A DNA stretch of 64,000 bases. Source: Pseudomonas reactans (lineage in GTDB: Bacteria > Pseudomonadota > Gammaproteobacteria > Pseudomonadales > Pseudomonadaceae). The DNA lies in assembly GCF_013385825.1 (NCBI RefSeq), contig NZ_JACAPG010000011.1:433986-497985 (forward strand), read 5' to 3'. Within the stretch, counting starts at the first letter, position 1; each line of letters starts with the position of its first letter. The notes below the pieces were generated by a model. That model did no database searches. It saw only the letters and a list, made by a program, of their open reading frames with translations, and had not been told where the DNA came from. The translations under genes and the position numbers were made by a program. Positions 51,387 to 62,564 of the stretch are shown here, piece by piece.

Positions 51387-52307
51387 ATGGACCGATTTCA
51401 TGAAATGCAGGTATTCCTGGCGGTGGCCGAGGAGGAGGGCTTTGCCGCTGCCGCGCGCCGCCTGAAAACCTCGCCACCCAGCGTGACACGCGCCATCGCC
51501 GCCATGGAGGAACGCATCGGCACCCAATTGCTGGCGCGTACCACCCGCAGCTTGCACCTCACCGAAGCCGGCCAGCGTTACCTGGAAGATTGCCGGCGCA
51601 TCCTGGCGGAGCTCGATGAAGCCGAGGAAGCGGCGGCAGGCAGTTATTCCATCCCGTGTGGTCACCTGACCGTGACTGCGCCGGTACTGTTTGGCGAGCT
51701 GTATGTGGCGCCGGTGCTGGGGGAGTACCTGGACCGATTCCCCTTGGTGAACATTAACGCCTTACTGGTCGATCGCGTGGTCAACATGACCGACGAAGGG
51801 GTGGACGTGGCGGTGCGTATCGGTCACTTGCATGAACCGGGGCAGCAGGCGATCAAGGTCGGCGAAGTGCGCCGGGTGGTCTGCGCATCGCCGGCCTACC
51901 TCGAACAGCACGGGCGGCCTACGCATCCGTCGCAGTTGCGTGAGGCCAAGATCGCCACGTCGTCGTCCAGTTCATTGGTGAGCGGCTGGGAGTTTGTGGA
52001 CGGCGGCCAACCCTTGACTGTGACCATCGAGCCACGTCTGGTGGTCACGGCGAACAATGCGGCCATCAACCTGGCGCGCCTGGGCTGGGGCATGACGCGG
52101 GTGTTGTCCTATCAGGTCGCAGCCGCGGTGGCGGCGGGAGAGTTGGAAATTATCCTCGAAGCCTATGAGTCGGCGCCGCTGCCGATCCAGGTGGTGTTCC
52201 ACAAAAGCGGCCGGGTGCCGGCCAAGATCAACACCTTTGTCGACTTCCTTACCCATCGCCTGGGCCAGGACGCCGCCCTGAACCCGGCGATGAAACGGCG
52301 CAGCTGA
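51387..52307 (+). CDS. LysR-family regulator, first of a tandem pair
   Basis: 306 residues. HTH MDRFHEMQVFLAVAEEEGFA then AAARRLKTSPPSVTRAIAAM; effector domain LTVTAPVLFGELYVAPVLGE. 18 bp after the GST gene. Its stop shares bases with the start of a second LysR gene of similar design, so both come from one message. Confidence 0.93.
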   Translation: MDRFHEMQVFLAVAEEEGFAAAARRLKTSPPSVTRAIAAMEERIGTQLLARTTRSLHLTEAGQRYLEDCRRILAELDEAEEAAAGSYSIPCGHLTVTAPVLFGELYVAPVLGEYLDRFPLVNINALLVDRVVNMTDEGVDVAVRIGHLHEPGQQAIKVGEVRRVVCASPAYLEQHGRPTHPSQLREAKIATSSSSSLVSGWEFVDGGQPLTVTIEPRLVVTANNAAINLARLGWGMTRVLSYQVAAAVAAGELEIILEAYESAPLPIQVVFHKSGRVPAKINTFVDFLTHRLGQDAALNPAMKRRS

Positions 52308-53191
52308 TGGAGCGTTATCGCGATATGCAGTTGTTCGCCGCGCTGGCCGGGCAGCCGAGCCTGGCGTCGGCGGCGCGTGACGCACAGGTCTCGGGCCCGA
52401 CCCTGGTACGCGCGATTGCCCGCCTGGAGGCGCGTTTGCGCGTGCCGTTGCTCGCGCGCAGCACGCGTGGCGTGAGCCTTACCGACGCCGGCAGCGCCTA
52501 CCTGGCGGACTGCGTACGCCTGCTCGCTGCGGTGGACGCCGCCGAAGCCTCGGCCAAGGGGCTGCATGTGCAGGCCCAGGGCAATCTACGGGTGTTTTTG
52601 CCGTTCCTGTTCAGCCGTTATGTGATGGCGCCGGTCCTGGCCGACTACTTGGACCGCTATCCCGAGGTGAACCTGGTCGTCAGCTACCACGACTATTATC
52701 CGAACCTGCACGAGGAAGGGCTCGACGTCGCCATCCTCGTCGGTGAATTGCCCGACTCGTCATTGATCGCCCGGCCGCTGGGGCAGGTGCGGCATATCCT
52801 CTGTGCAAGCCCCGCCTATCTGGCTGTTCACGGCGAGCCTCAACACCCGGACGATCTCAAGCAGCACCGACTGATCGCCAGCGCCGATCAGGTGCATTGG
52901 GATTTCCAGGGCTATCAACTCAAGGCCCGTGCCCGTCTGGGCTGCGCCACGGTACAGGGTGCGATCAATGCGGCGGTGCAGGGCGCGGGGTTGATTCGTT
53001 GCCTGAGTTATCCGGTGCACGAACACCTGCTGAGCGGGCAACTGCGTCGCGTATTACCGGATTCTGAACTGCCGCCACTGCCGGTGCAGGTGGTGTACCG
53101 CGAAGGTCGCAACGCACCGATGCGCGTGCGCAGCTTTGTCGACCACTGCGTAATGGCGCTGCGCGAACACCCGGCATTTCAGCTGGCGTAA
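52307..53191 (+). CDS. LysR-family regulator, second of a tandem pair
   Basis: 294 residues. Its ATG overlaps the stop of the previous gene by one base. HTH YRDMQLFAALAGQPSLASAA, then SGPTLVRAIARLEARLRVPL; effector domain with FSRYVMAPVLADYLDRYPEV closely parallel to the first copy's equivalents. The two are diverged paralogues, probably from a local duplication. A shared or heteromeric role is possible. Confidence 0.92.
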   Translation: MERYRDMQLFAALAGQPSLASAARDAQVSGPTLVRAIARLEARLRVPLLARSTRGVSLTDAGSAYLADCVRLLAAVDAAEASAKGLHVQAQGNLRVFLPFLFSRYVMAPVLADYLDRYPEVNLVVSYHDYYPNLHEEGLDVAILVGELPDSSLIARPLGQVRHILCASPAYLAVHGEPQHPDDLKQHRLIASADQVHWDFQGYQLKARARLGCATVQGAINAAVQGAGLIRCLSYPVHEHLLSGQLRRVLPDSELPPLPVQVVYREGRNAPMRVRSFVDHCVMALREHPAFQLA

Positions 53192-53270
53192 TAGTGGATT
53201 ACCTGGTGTGGTGATTCTCACGCCGGCTGGCAGGGCGCAGCATCGACACATCCAACCTGAGGTGCTCGCC

Positions 53271-54203
53271 ATGAACCTGATCGAACAATCTCCCTGGCAT
53301 GCCGGCGAACGGCACATACAAGAGGCGGTGGGCGTGGCCGACCGCATGGCCGTGGTCGGGCCGAAGGTGATCCGCGATCACCTGCCGGAACAGCACCGGG
53401 ATTTCTACCCCTTATTGCCTTACCTGGTGCTGGGCGCGGTGGACGAGCAGGGCATCCCTTGGGCGACGATGATCGAAGGCGCGCCAGGCTTTGCCCACTC
53501 GCCGGACCCGCAGACCCTGCAGATCGACAGCCTGCCGTCCGCGACCGACCCGGCCCGCAACGCCCTGCGTGAGGGAGCAGCCGTCGGCCTGTTGGGCATC
53601 GACCTCAACACCCGGCGTCGCAACCGCATGAACGGCCATGTGGGTGCACTCGATCACGACGGCTTTTCGGTCGACGTGGTGCACACTTTCGGCAATTGCC
53701 CCAAGTACATCCAACTGCGCCCGGTCGATGGCATTGCCCGTAAACCCGGCACGGCGGTCGAGCGCTTCAACGACCTGGACGCAGCCGCCCAAACCCTGAT
53801 CCGCAACGCCGACACGCTGTTCGTCGCCAGCTACGTCGAGGTGGACGGCCAACGTTCGGTAGATGTTTCTCACAGAGGTGGCAACACGGGTTTTGTGCGG
53901 GTCGAAGGCAACGTGCTGACCATCCCCGACTTTGCCGGCAACCTGTTTTTCGCCACCCTGGGCAACCTGCAAGCCAACCCGGTGGCCGGGTTGTTGTTCA
54001 TCGACTTTGAATCGGGGGATGTGCTGCAAGTGGCCGGGCGTACCACGTTGATCCTCGACGGCCCGGAAGTGGCGCTGTTCGAGGGCGCCCAGCGACTGTG
54101 GACGGTGACGGTGGAACAAGTGGTGCGCCGCCCGGCGGCGTTGGCGTTGCGGTGGCAGTTCGCGGAGTTTTCGCCGTTCAGTCTGGCGATGGGGCGTTGG
54201 TAG
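53271..54203 (+). CDS. Pyridoxamine-5'-phosphate-oxidase-fold flavin-binding protein
   Basis: 310 residues from ATG 53271. Two PNPOx-like split barrels can be seen, in DFYPLLPYLVLGAVDEQGIP WATM and again around TLFVASYVEVDGQRSVDVSH and RGGNTGFVRVEGNVLTIPDF, with a linker LNTRRRNRMNGHV. Relatives are described as flavin-nucleotide-binding or oxidoreductase-like proteins, sometimes fused to ferredoxin-type modules, which are absent here. Follows the LysR pair by 79 bp. Confidence 0.83.
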   Translation: MNLIEQSPWHAGERHIQEAVGVADRMAVVGPKVIRDHLPEQHRDFYPLLPYLVLGAVDEQGIPWATMIEGAPGFAHSPDPQTLQIDSLPSATDPARNALREGAAVGLLGIDLNTRRRNRMNGHVGALDHDGFSVDVVHTFGNCPKYIQLRPVDGIARKPGTAVERFNDLDAAAQTLIRNADTLFVASYVEVDGQRSVDVSHRGGNTGFVRVEGNVLTIPDFAGNLFFATLGNLQANPVAGLLFIDFESGDVLQVAGRTTLILDGPEVALFEGAQRLWTVTVEQVVRRPAALALRWQFAEFSPFSLAMGRW

Positions 54204-54218
54204 GCGACGACGCCCAAA

Positions 54219-54439
54219 TGTGGGAGCTGGCAAGCCCTAATGCCAGTCAGTTAAGGCGAACACTGTTCCTGTGGCGAGGGAGCTTGCTCCCGTTGGGCCG
54301 CGAAGCGGCCCCAGCTCTTTGTTCAAAAAGCCTGGGACTGCTGCGCAGTCCTACGGGAGCAAGCTCCCTCGCCACAGGTCACTTTTTTACCCTTTCAACT
54401 TCTTAACTGACTGGCATTAGGGCAAGCCCGGCTCCCACA
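54219..54439. repeat. REP hairpin split by a MITE insertion
   Basis: Outer arms TGTGGGAGC (54219-54227) and GCTCCCACA (54431-54439) are separated by a 188-bp insert. Removing it, with one copy of the CAAG duplication, restores an almost perfect Pseudomonas REP hairpin reading TGTGGGAGC-TGGC-AA-GCCC-GGCTCCCACA in pieces. This shows a repeat within a repeat. Confidence 0.75.
54235..54422. mobile_element. 188-bp MITE with 21-bp terminal inverted repeats
   Basis: Ends 54235-54255 (starting CCCTAATGCCAGTCAG) and 54402-54422 (ending CTGACTGGCATTAGGG) are perfect inverted repeats. The direct repeat CAAG flanks both sides (54231-54234 and 54423-54426), fitting a 4-bp target duplication. No transposase inside. 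The interior holds a second inverted repeat with 26-bp arms, 54268-54293 and 54353-54378, starting CCTGTGGCGAGGGAGC, and the GGGCCGCGAAGCGGCCCC hairpin at 54295-54312. It is a non-autonomous element, probably mobilised in trans by an insertion sequence with the same ends. It sits in a repeat-rich gap between two genes. Confidence 0.8.
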
Positions 54440-54456
54440 GGGAATTGCGTGTTTGA

Positions 54457-54732
54457 TCAGGCCACCGGGCATTCCCGGTTCAGCGCCTCATCGACCAACA
54501 ACTGCGCAATCTCGACCATCTGCACCACTGCCAGCACCTTTTTACGGCTTGGCCCATCAAGGTGTTCGGCGCAGTCATAGGCACAGACAGCCGCTGAATC
54601 AAGCATCTCGCTGGCATTGCTCAAGGCGGCTTCGGTACTGAGTCCGGGACGGACGGTGAAAATGACATCGGGAGGAAGTTGCGGATTGTCATCCGAGGTG
54701 GATGACGGGGGATTGGGGGTGACTTTTTTCAT
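54457..54732 (-). CDS. DUF6124-family small protein
   Basis: 91 residues from ATG 54732 with GGAG. LSNASEMLDSAAVCAYDCAE and VLAVVQMVEIAQLLVDEALN match the helical core of this Pseudomonas family (formerly DUF3077). The N-terminal 30 residues are polar. No function known; many genomes carry several copies. The leader of this gene has a remarkable structured region. Confidence 0.83.
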   Translation of the reverse strand: MKKVTPNPPSSTSDDNPQLPPDVIFTVRPGLSTEAALSNASEMLDSAAVCAYDCAEHLDGPSRKKVLAVVQMVEIAQLLVDEALNRECPVA

Positions 54733-54881
54733 ACGGTTGCTCCTGGAGTTAAAGGAGCCGCCACAATCACTTCCACATGATGGGTGGCGACTGTACGCAG
54801 GTGTGGAAGACCGGACTCCAGGACCCCGGCGCACCCGAAGGTGCCCCGCGTACAGCCGCCATAACACTTTATCGCGGACAT

Positions 54882-54913
54882 GAAAAAAGCGCCCGCTAAA
54901 GGCTATGGGCGCT
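54882..54913 (-). terminator. Intrinsic terminator upstream of the DUF6124 leader
   Basis: On the minus strand, AGCGCCC (54907-54913), a 12-nt loop and GGGCGCT (54888-54894) are followed by TTTTTT (54882-54887). This ends any minus-strand transcript from the 54903-55094 region about 150 bp before the DUF6124 start codon. Confidence 0.7.
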
Positions 54914-55094
54914 TATACGCCTGGAGAGTTCGGGCTTCCACACCCGTTCGCTGAATTTGCAGCGACCCGCGAAGGTTAGCGGCGAGGTTCATCGGACGCA
55001 ACCCGAAAGTTATGTAAGAACGGTCCGGTGGTTGCGGAGCCTGCAGGGGCTGAAATGTTGCCAGATATTGAATCACCGAATTGCCCCCACTCAA
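54903..55094 (-). CDS. Possible 63-residue peptide
   Basis: Frame MSGGNSVIQYLATFQPLQAP to LQAYKRP, ending where the terminator stem begins. It has no clear RBS and no recognised domain, and part of it (NLRGSLQIQRTGVEARTLQA) overlaps the inverted element shared with the DUF6124 leader. It may be a real leader peptide or just an open frame across a structured RNA. Confidence 0.25.
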   Translation of the reverse strand: MSGGNSVIQYLATFQPLQAPQPPDRSYITFGLRPMNLAANLRGSLQIQRTGVEARTLQAYKRP

Positions 55095-55134
55095 TGGGTT
55101 AGCCTTGTTTTCCTACCGACAACAAGGAAGCGTC

Positions 55135-55557
55135 ATGCAACGAAAGGTCATCAATCCCACGACGGTATTCAACTCCCTGCAATACGGCTTCAGCCAGGCC
55201 CTTGAGGTGCCACAGGGTCGGCGCATCATGCTGTCCGGCCAGGTGGGGGTGGATGCGGACGAGCGCACGGTCGGCCCAAACATTGCCGAGCAGACCGCCG
55301 CTGCGCTCGACAATATCGACAAGGTGCTGGCCGAAGTCGGCGGTGATCTGTCCCATGTGATCATGCTGCGGCTGTATATCGCCGAGTCCGCCCGCGACCA
55401 GCAGGAACCGATCGCACAGGCGCTGCGGCAGCGCTTCCCGCGCAACCCGCCGCCGTCTTCGTGGATTATCGTCAGCGGGTTGTCATTGCCGGAGTGGTTG
55501 ATCGAGATCGAGGCGGAGGCGGTTGTTCCGTTCAGTACCGAATCATCACCGACTTGA
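55135..55557 (+). CDS. RidA-superfamily protein without the catalytic arginine
   Basis: 140 residues from ATG 55135 with CAAGGA. RidA fold: SLQYGFSQALEVPQGRRIML, SGQVGVDADERTVGPNIAEQ, LDNIDKVLAEVGGDLSHVIM. In the place of the Pro-x-Arg that binds the substrate carboxylate it has NPPPSSWIIVSGLSLPEW, so it belongs to a Rid subgroup without imine deaminase activity. Ends 26 bp inside the convergent aldehyde dehydrogenase gene. Confidence 0.87.
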   Translation: MQRKVINPTTVFNSLQYGFSQALEVPQGRRIMLSGQVGVDADERTVGPNIAEQTAAALDNIDKVLAEVGGDLSHVIMLRLYIAESARDQQEPIAQALRQRFPRNPPPSSWIIVSGLSLPEWLIEIEAEAVVPFSTESSPT

Positions 55558-57019
55558 GCTCGGTGTAATCCTCGATGAACGCACTGCCAAACTCCCGGCC
55601 CACCCCCGAAGAGCGATTCCCACCAAACGGTACTGCCGGGTCGAGCAGCGTGTGCATGTTCACCCACACGGTGCCGGCCTGGATCGCCGGCACCATGCGC
55701 AGGGCCTTGCCCAGGTCGTTGGTCCACAGGCTCGCGCTGAGGCCGTAGGGGCCGTTGTTCATCAGGGCGAGCAGTTCATCTTCGCTGTCGTAGGGCAGGA
55801 AGGTGGCGATGGGGCCGAAGGTTTCTTCGTTGAGCAGGGTGTCGTTGATGCTGTTGGCCAGGATCACCGTGGGTTCGACGTAGCAGCCGGGACGGTCAAT
55901 CAGGGTGCCGCCGTGGATGATCGTGTTGTTTTCGGCGCGGGCCTGGCTGAAGTAACCGAGCAACTTGAGTTGGTGCTGGTGGTGGGTGACCGGGCCGAAT
56001 TCGGTGCGTTCATCCAGTGGCGAGCCGATGGTGAGGCGACTGAGGCGCTGGCTGAGCCTGTCCAACACAGCGTCCATTTGCGAACGATGCACGAAGAAAC
56101 GCTCGGCCGCCGCGCAGATTTGCCCGGAGTGCAAAAAGCCCGCTTCGATGATGCCGTCCACCGCCTTGTCCACGTCCACATCGCGCAGGAAGCCAGCGGC
56201 ATTCTTGCCGCCCAGTTCCAACGTCGCACGGGTGAGGCCGGCGCCCATGGCGCTGCGGCCGACAGCGATGCCCGTCGGCACGGAGCCGGTGAAGGACACT
56301 TTGTGGGTGCCAGGGTGTTCCACCAGGCCTTTGCCGATATGTCCGCCGCCGGTGAGCACGTTAAGCACACCGGCTGGCAACCCGGCTTCGACAGCCAGTT
56401 CGGCAATGCGCAGAAGGGTCAGCGGCGTGAATTCGCTGGGCTTGATGATGATGCTGCAGCCGGTCACCAGCGCCGAGGCGAGTTTCCAGATGGCGATCAT
56501 GGTGGAGAAATTCCACGGCACGATGCCCACCACTACGCCCACCGGTTCACGCAGGGTGAATGCGGTGTAGCGCTCGCCATTGAACGAGGGCAGCGACGGG
56601 GTAAGGGTCTGGCCACTGAGCTTGGTCGCCCAGCCCGCGTAGTAACGCAGGAAGTGCGCGGCCTGGTCGACTTCGAACGCGCGGGCAATCTGGATGATCT
56701 TGCCGGACTGGCAGGTTTCAATCTGCGCCAGCTCTTCGCGGTTGCGTTCCAGCAAGTCCGCGAGCTTGAGCAGTACGTTGCCGCGTGTCGCGGGTAACGC
56801 CTGGGACCAGAGCTGGAAGCCACGGTTGGCGGAGTCCACCGCTGCGTCGATATCCGTCAGGTCCGCATCGGCCACCTGGGCGATCACGTCACCGGTGGCC
56901 GGGTTGGTCACGGCCAGCGTCTGGCTGGAATGGCTGCGCACGTTCACGCCGTCGATGAATAACCCATGGGGCCGACGCAGAAAGGCTTCGACTTGGGGCA
57001 GCAGCGGGATATCACTCAT
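55532..57019 (-). CDS. NAD(P)-dependent aldehyde dehydrogenase
   Basis: 495 residues from ATG 57019. Catalytic set: Asn170 in VPWNFS, Glu268 in LELGGKN, Cys302 in GQICAAAERFFVH. NAD-site Lys193 in IIKPSEFTPL. It oxidises an aldehyde to the acid in the cytoplasm. FeaB-, BetB- or phenylacetaldehyde-type dehydrogenases are closest in general look. Divergent (237 bp) from the two-component monooxygenase genes, with a FeaR-type regulator 6 kb away, which makes an aromatic aldehyde likely. Its 3' end overlaps the convergent RidA-like gene by 26 bp. Confidence 0.95.
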   Translation of the reverse strand: MSDIPLLPQVEAFLRRPHGLFIDGVNVRSHSSQTLAVTNPATGDVIAQVADADLTDIDAAVDSANRGFQLWSQALPATRGNVLLKLADLLERNREELAQIETCQSGKIIQIARAFEVDQAAHFLRYYAGWATKLSGQTLTPSLPSFNGERYTAFTLREPVGVVVGIVPWNFSTMIAIWKLASALVTGCSIIIKPSEFTPLTLLRIAELAVEAGLPAGVLNVLTGGGHIGKGLVEHPGTHKVSFTGSVPTGIAVGRSAMGAGLTRATLELGGKNAAGFLRDVDVDKAVDGIIEAGFLHSGQICAAAERFFVHRSQMDAVLDRLSQRLSRLTIGSPLDERTEFGPVTHHQHQLKLLGYFSQARAENNTIIHGGTLIDRPGCYVEPTVILANSINDTLLNEETFGPIATFLPYDSEDELLALMNNGPYGLSASLWTNDLGKALRMVPAIQAGTVWVNMHTLLDPAVPFGGNRSSGVGREFGSAFIEDYTELKSVMIRY

Positions 57020-57255
57020 GGCAGGTTCCTGGCAGTTCACAAAGGAAAGCCCGAGGGTAACCAAGGCACCGAGCCATGGCTTGACTCTGCCTGCCGCGCG
57101 AGATGTCTGTGGCTGCCACGCCTATGAAAAGTACAACCTTGCCTGTGGAACGTGCATTTTCCACCTGTGCGCCCCCATCGATACTGGCCCTGCATCAGGC
57201 GCCGTTCCTCAAACCGGAGCGCCCGCCGGACTTCCAATAATAAGCAGGGCCGTCC

Positions 57256-60318
<3,063 letters not shown>

Positions 60319-60535
60319 TGTTATTGTCCCCATCTTGGTTAAGAGTGAGGGCGCATTAGGGCGAGCGCGGGGGGCGAAGTCTTTTCTCTGCGTGCCAGGG
60401 AATTGACCCAGGCCGCCACGCCCTACGCTGTGGCAGGGAGCAACAAAATCGGCGGCAGACAGGGGCAAGACGATCAACTCGAGTGGGGCGCAGAGTGCTG
60501 ACACATTAAAAAAAACCGCTTTCGAGGACCCCATC

Positions 60536-62035
60536 ATGTCGATCAACGACCGACTCACCGCGCACCTCAACCGAGGCACGGTAGGTTTCCCCACCGCCTT
60601 GGCCAGCACCATTGGCCTGATCATGGCCAGCCCGGTGATTCTCACCGCTACCATGGGCTTTGGCATCGGCGGCAGTGCGTTTGCCTTGGCGATGCTGATC
60701 GCCGTGGTGATGATGCTGGCCCAGGCCACCACCTTCGCCGAGGCCGCCTCGATACTGCCCACCACCGGTTCGGTGTACGACTACATCAACTGCGGCATGG
60801 GGCGGTTTTTCGCGATCACCGGCACCTTGTCGGCCTACCTGATCGTGCATGTGTTCGCCGGCACCGCCGAAACCATCCTGTCCGGGGTCATGGCCCTGGT
60901 GAACTTCGAGCACCTCAACACCTTGGCGGAATCGGCCGGCGGTTCGTGGTTGCTCGGCGTCGGCTTCGTGATCGTCTTTGGTGTGCTGAACGCGTTTGGT
61001 GTCAGCGCGTTTGGTCGTGCAGAAATCATCCTCACCTTCGGCATGTGGACCACCCTGATGGTGTTCGGCGTGCTGGGCCTGATCGCCGCGCCCGCCGTGC
61101 AATTGGACGGCTGGTTCGGTGAATCGCTGGTGGGCACCGACCTGATCACCGTGCTGTCGTTGGTAGGCATGGCGATGTTCATGTTCGTCGGCTGCGAGTT
61201 CGTCACACCGCTGGCGCCAGACCTGCGCCAATCGGCCAAGGTGATGCCGCGCGCCATGATGTTGGGGCTGATGGGTGTGGCCACGTGCATGTTCATCTAC
61301 GGCGCAGCAATGAAACGCCAAGTAGAAAACGTGCTGCTCGATGCCGCCTCCGGCGTGCACTTGCTGGACACACCCATGGCCATCCCCAAATTCGCCGAAC
61401 AAGTGATGGGCCAAATCGGCCCGCTGTGGCTGGGCATCGGCTTCCTGTTTGCCGGCGCGGCCACCATCAACACCTTGATGGCCGGTGTGCCACGCATTCT
61501 CTACGGCATGGCGGTGGATGGGGCGTTGCCCAAAGTCTTCACCTACCTGCACCCACGCTTCAAGACGCCGCTGTTGTGCATCCTGGTGGCGATGCTGATT
61601 CCTTGCCTGCACGCGCTGTACCTGGGCGGCAACACCGACAACATCATGCACCTGGTGCTGGCGGCGGTGTGCGCGTGGAGCTTTGCCTACCTGCTGGTGA
61701 CGATCTCAGTGGTGAGCCTGCGCATCCGTCGGCCGGATTTGCCACGGGCGTATCGCTCGCCTTGGTTCCCACTGCCACAGATCGTGTCGAGCATCGGCAT
61801 CCTGCTGGGCATGTGGTTCATCACACCACCGGGTATGAACCCGGCGGACATCTACGTGCCGTTCGGCGTGATGTTGGGCGGCACGGCCGCGTATGCGCTG
61901 TTCTGGACCCTGGTGGTGCAGAAGGTCAACCCCTTCAAGCCGGCCTCCGTGGAGGACGTGTTGGCAAAGGAATTCAGTCACCAACCGGAGCTGGCCGATG
62001 AGCGTTATGGCGATTTTGCGGCAAAGACTGTTTGA
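60536..62035 (+). CDS. APC-superfamily amino-acid/amine permease
   Basis: 499 residues with twelve hydrophobic segments. N-terminus GTVGFPTALASTIGLIMASP, and the conserved helix-8 region GQIGPLWLGIGFLFAGAATI and GVPRILYGMAVDGALPKVFT. The motif ISVVSLRIRRPDLPRAYRSP is typical. It is a secondary importer in the inner membrane for amino acids, amines or polyamines. Divergent from the porin gene by 217 bp. Its end overlaps the DUF3156 gene by 38 bp. Confidence 0.93.
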   Translation: MSINDRLTAHLNRGTVGFPTALASTIGLIMASPVILTATMGFGIGGSAFALAMLIAVVMMLAQATTFAEAASILPTTGSVYDYINCGMGRFFAITGTLSAYLIVHVFAGTAETILSGVMALVNFEHLNTLAESAGGSWLLGVGFVIVFGVLNAFGVSAFGRAEIILTFGMWTTLMVFGVLGLIAAPAVQLDGWFGESLVGTDLITVLSLVGMAMFMFVGCEFVTPLAPDLRQSAKVMPRAMMLGLMGVATCMFIYGAAMKRQVENVLLDAASGVHLLDTPMAIPKFAEQVMGQIGPLWLGIGFLFAGAATINTLMAGVPRILYGMAVDGALPKVFTYLHPRFKTPLLCILVAMLIPCLHALYLGGNTDNIMHLVLAAVCAWSFAYLLVTISVVSLRIRRPDLPRAYRSPWFPLPQIVSSIGILLGMWFITPPGMNPADIYVPFGVMLGGTAAYALFWTLVVQKVNPFKPASVEDVLAKEFSHQPELADERYGDFAAKTV

Positions 62036-62564
62036 ACTGTTTCGCGCCGAGCGCGCGCCGGCAGGTTATCGGCCAGGAGTGACCCTGGCGCACCTGCGGC
62101 GCAACCTCGGTTTGGCGACACTTGAAGTGGACGGCGTGGCGTTCGAGATTGTCGAACGCACCGAGTCGCAGTTGTTGATGCACCTGGTGTTGACTGAGTT
62201 TGTTCTGCGTGTGCCTGCTGCGACAGGAGGCACAGCGAGCTTCGACGTGCACCATGGCGGCGCGATTCGACGCACTGGCATTCGTGTACGGCGCCGCTCC
62301 GGCAATCAGGCATTGGGGCGTGAGTTGCAGACGCGATTACTGGCGGACACTGCGCTGTTCCAAGCGCTGATGCCGCTGGATTTCAAGCGCCTGCGCATCG
62401 AGCTGAAAGGTCAGCAATGGTGTGTGCGCCTGGAGCATATGGGCGGCAGTGAAGTGGTCAATCGTTTACCGGCCTTTCGACGCTACATCGCCCTAAGCCC
62501 AGTACAACGCACCCACCTGCTGACAGCTCTGAAAGGCCTGCAACAACTGCTATCCAGCCTCTAA
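61998..62564 (+). CDS. DUF3156-family protein
   Basis: 188 residues from ATG 61998, starting within the last 38 bp of the permease gene in another frame. MSVMAILRQRLFELFRAERA, RPGVTLAHLRRNLGLATLEV and LEHMGGSEVVNRLPAFRRYI fit the small proteobacterial DUF3156 family, found next to amine permeases. Likely cytoplasmic. No function known. Confidence 0.78.
   Translation: MSVMAILRQRLFELFRAERAPAGYRPGVTLAHLRRNLGLATLEVDGVAFEIVERTESQLLMHLVLTEFVLRVPAATGGTASFDVHHGGAIRRTGIRVRRRSGNQALGRELQTRLLADTALFQALMPLDFKRLRIELKGQQWCVRLEHMGGSEVVNRLPAFRRYIALSPVQRTHLLTALKGLQQLLSSL

Larger units (their letters stand above)
54733..55134 (-). ncRNA. Structured leader and possible small transcript upstream of the DUF6124 gene
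   Basis: In the minus-strand leader, TGGCG-A-CTGTACGC (54785-54798) pairs with GCGTACAG-C-CGCCA (54848-54861), 13 of 14 bases, enclosing a GCACC-UUCG-GGUGC tetraloop hairpin (54831-54844). An intrinsic terminator at 54882-54913 lies upstream of it. The element GTGTGGAAG-x-CCGGACTCCAGG at 54801-54822 reappears inverted as CCTGGAGAGTTCGGGCTTCCACAC pieces at 54920-54943. A 63-residue frame at 54903-55094 ends where the terminator begins and may encode a peptide. Together this looks like a cis-regulatory RNA, and possibly a separate short RNA, rather than empty DNA. No known RNA family recognised. Confidence 0.45.

Noticed and set aside
60506..61651. Minus-strand frame of 381 codons, His/Gln/Gly-rich
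   Set aside because: Exact antisense of the permease gene, which has clear membrane helices and motifs.
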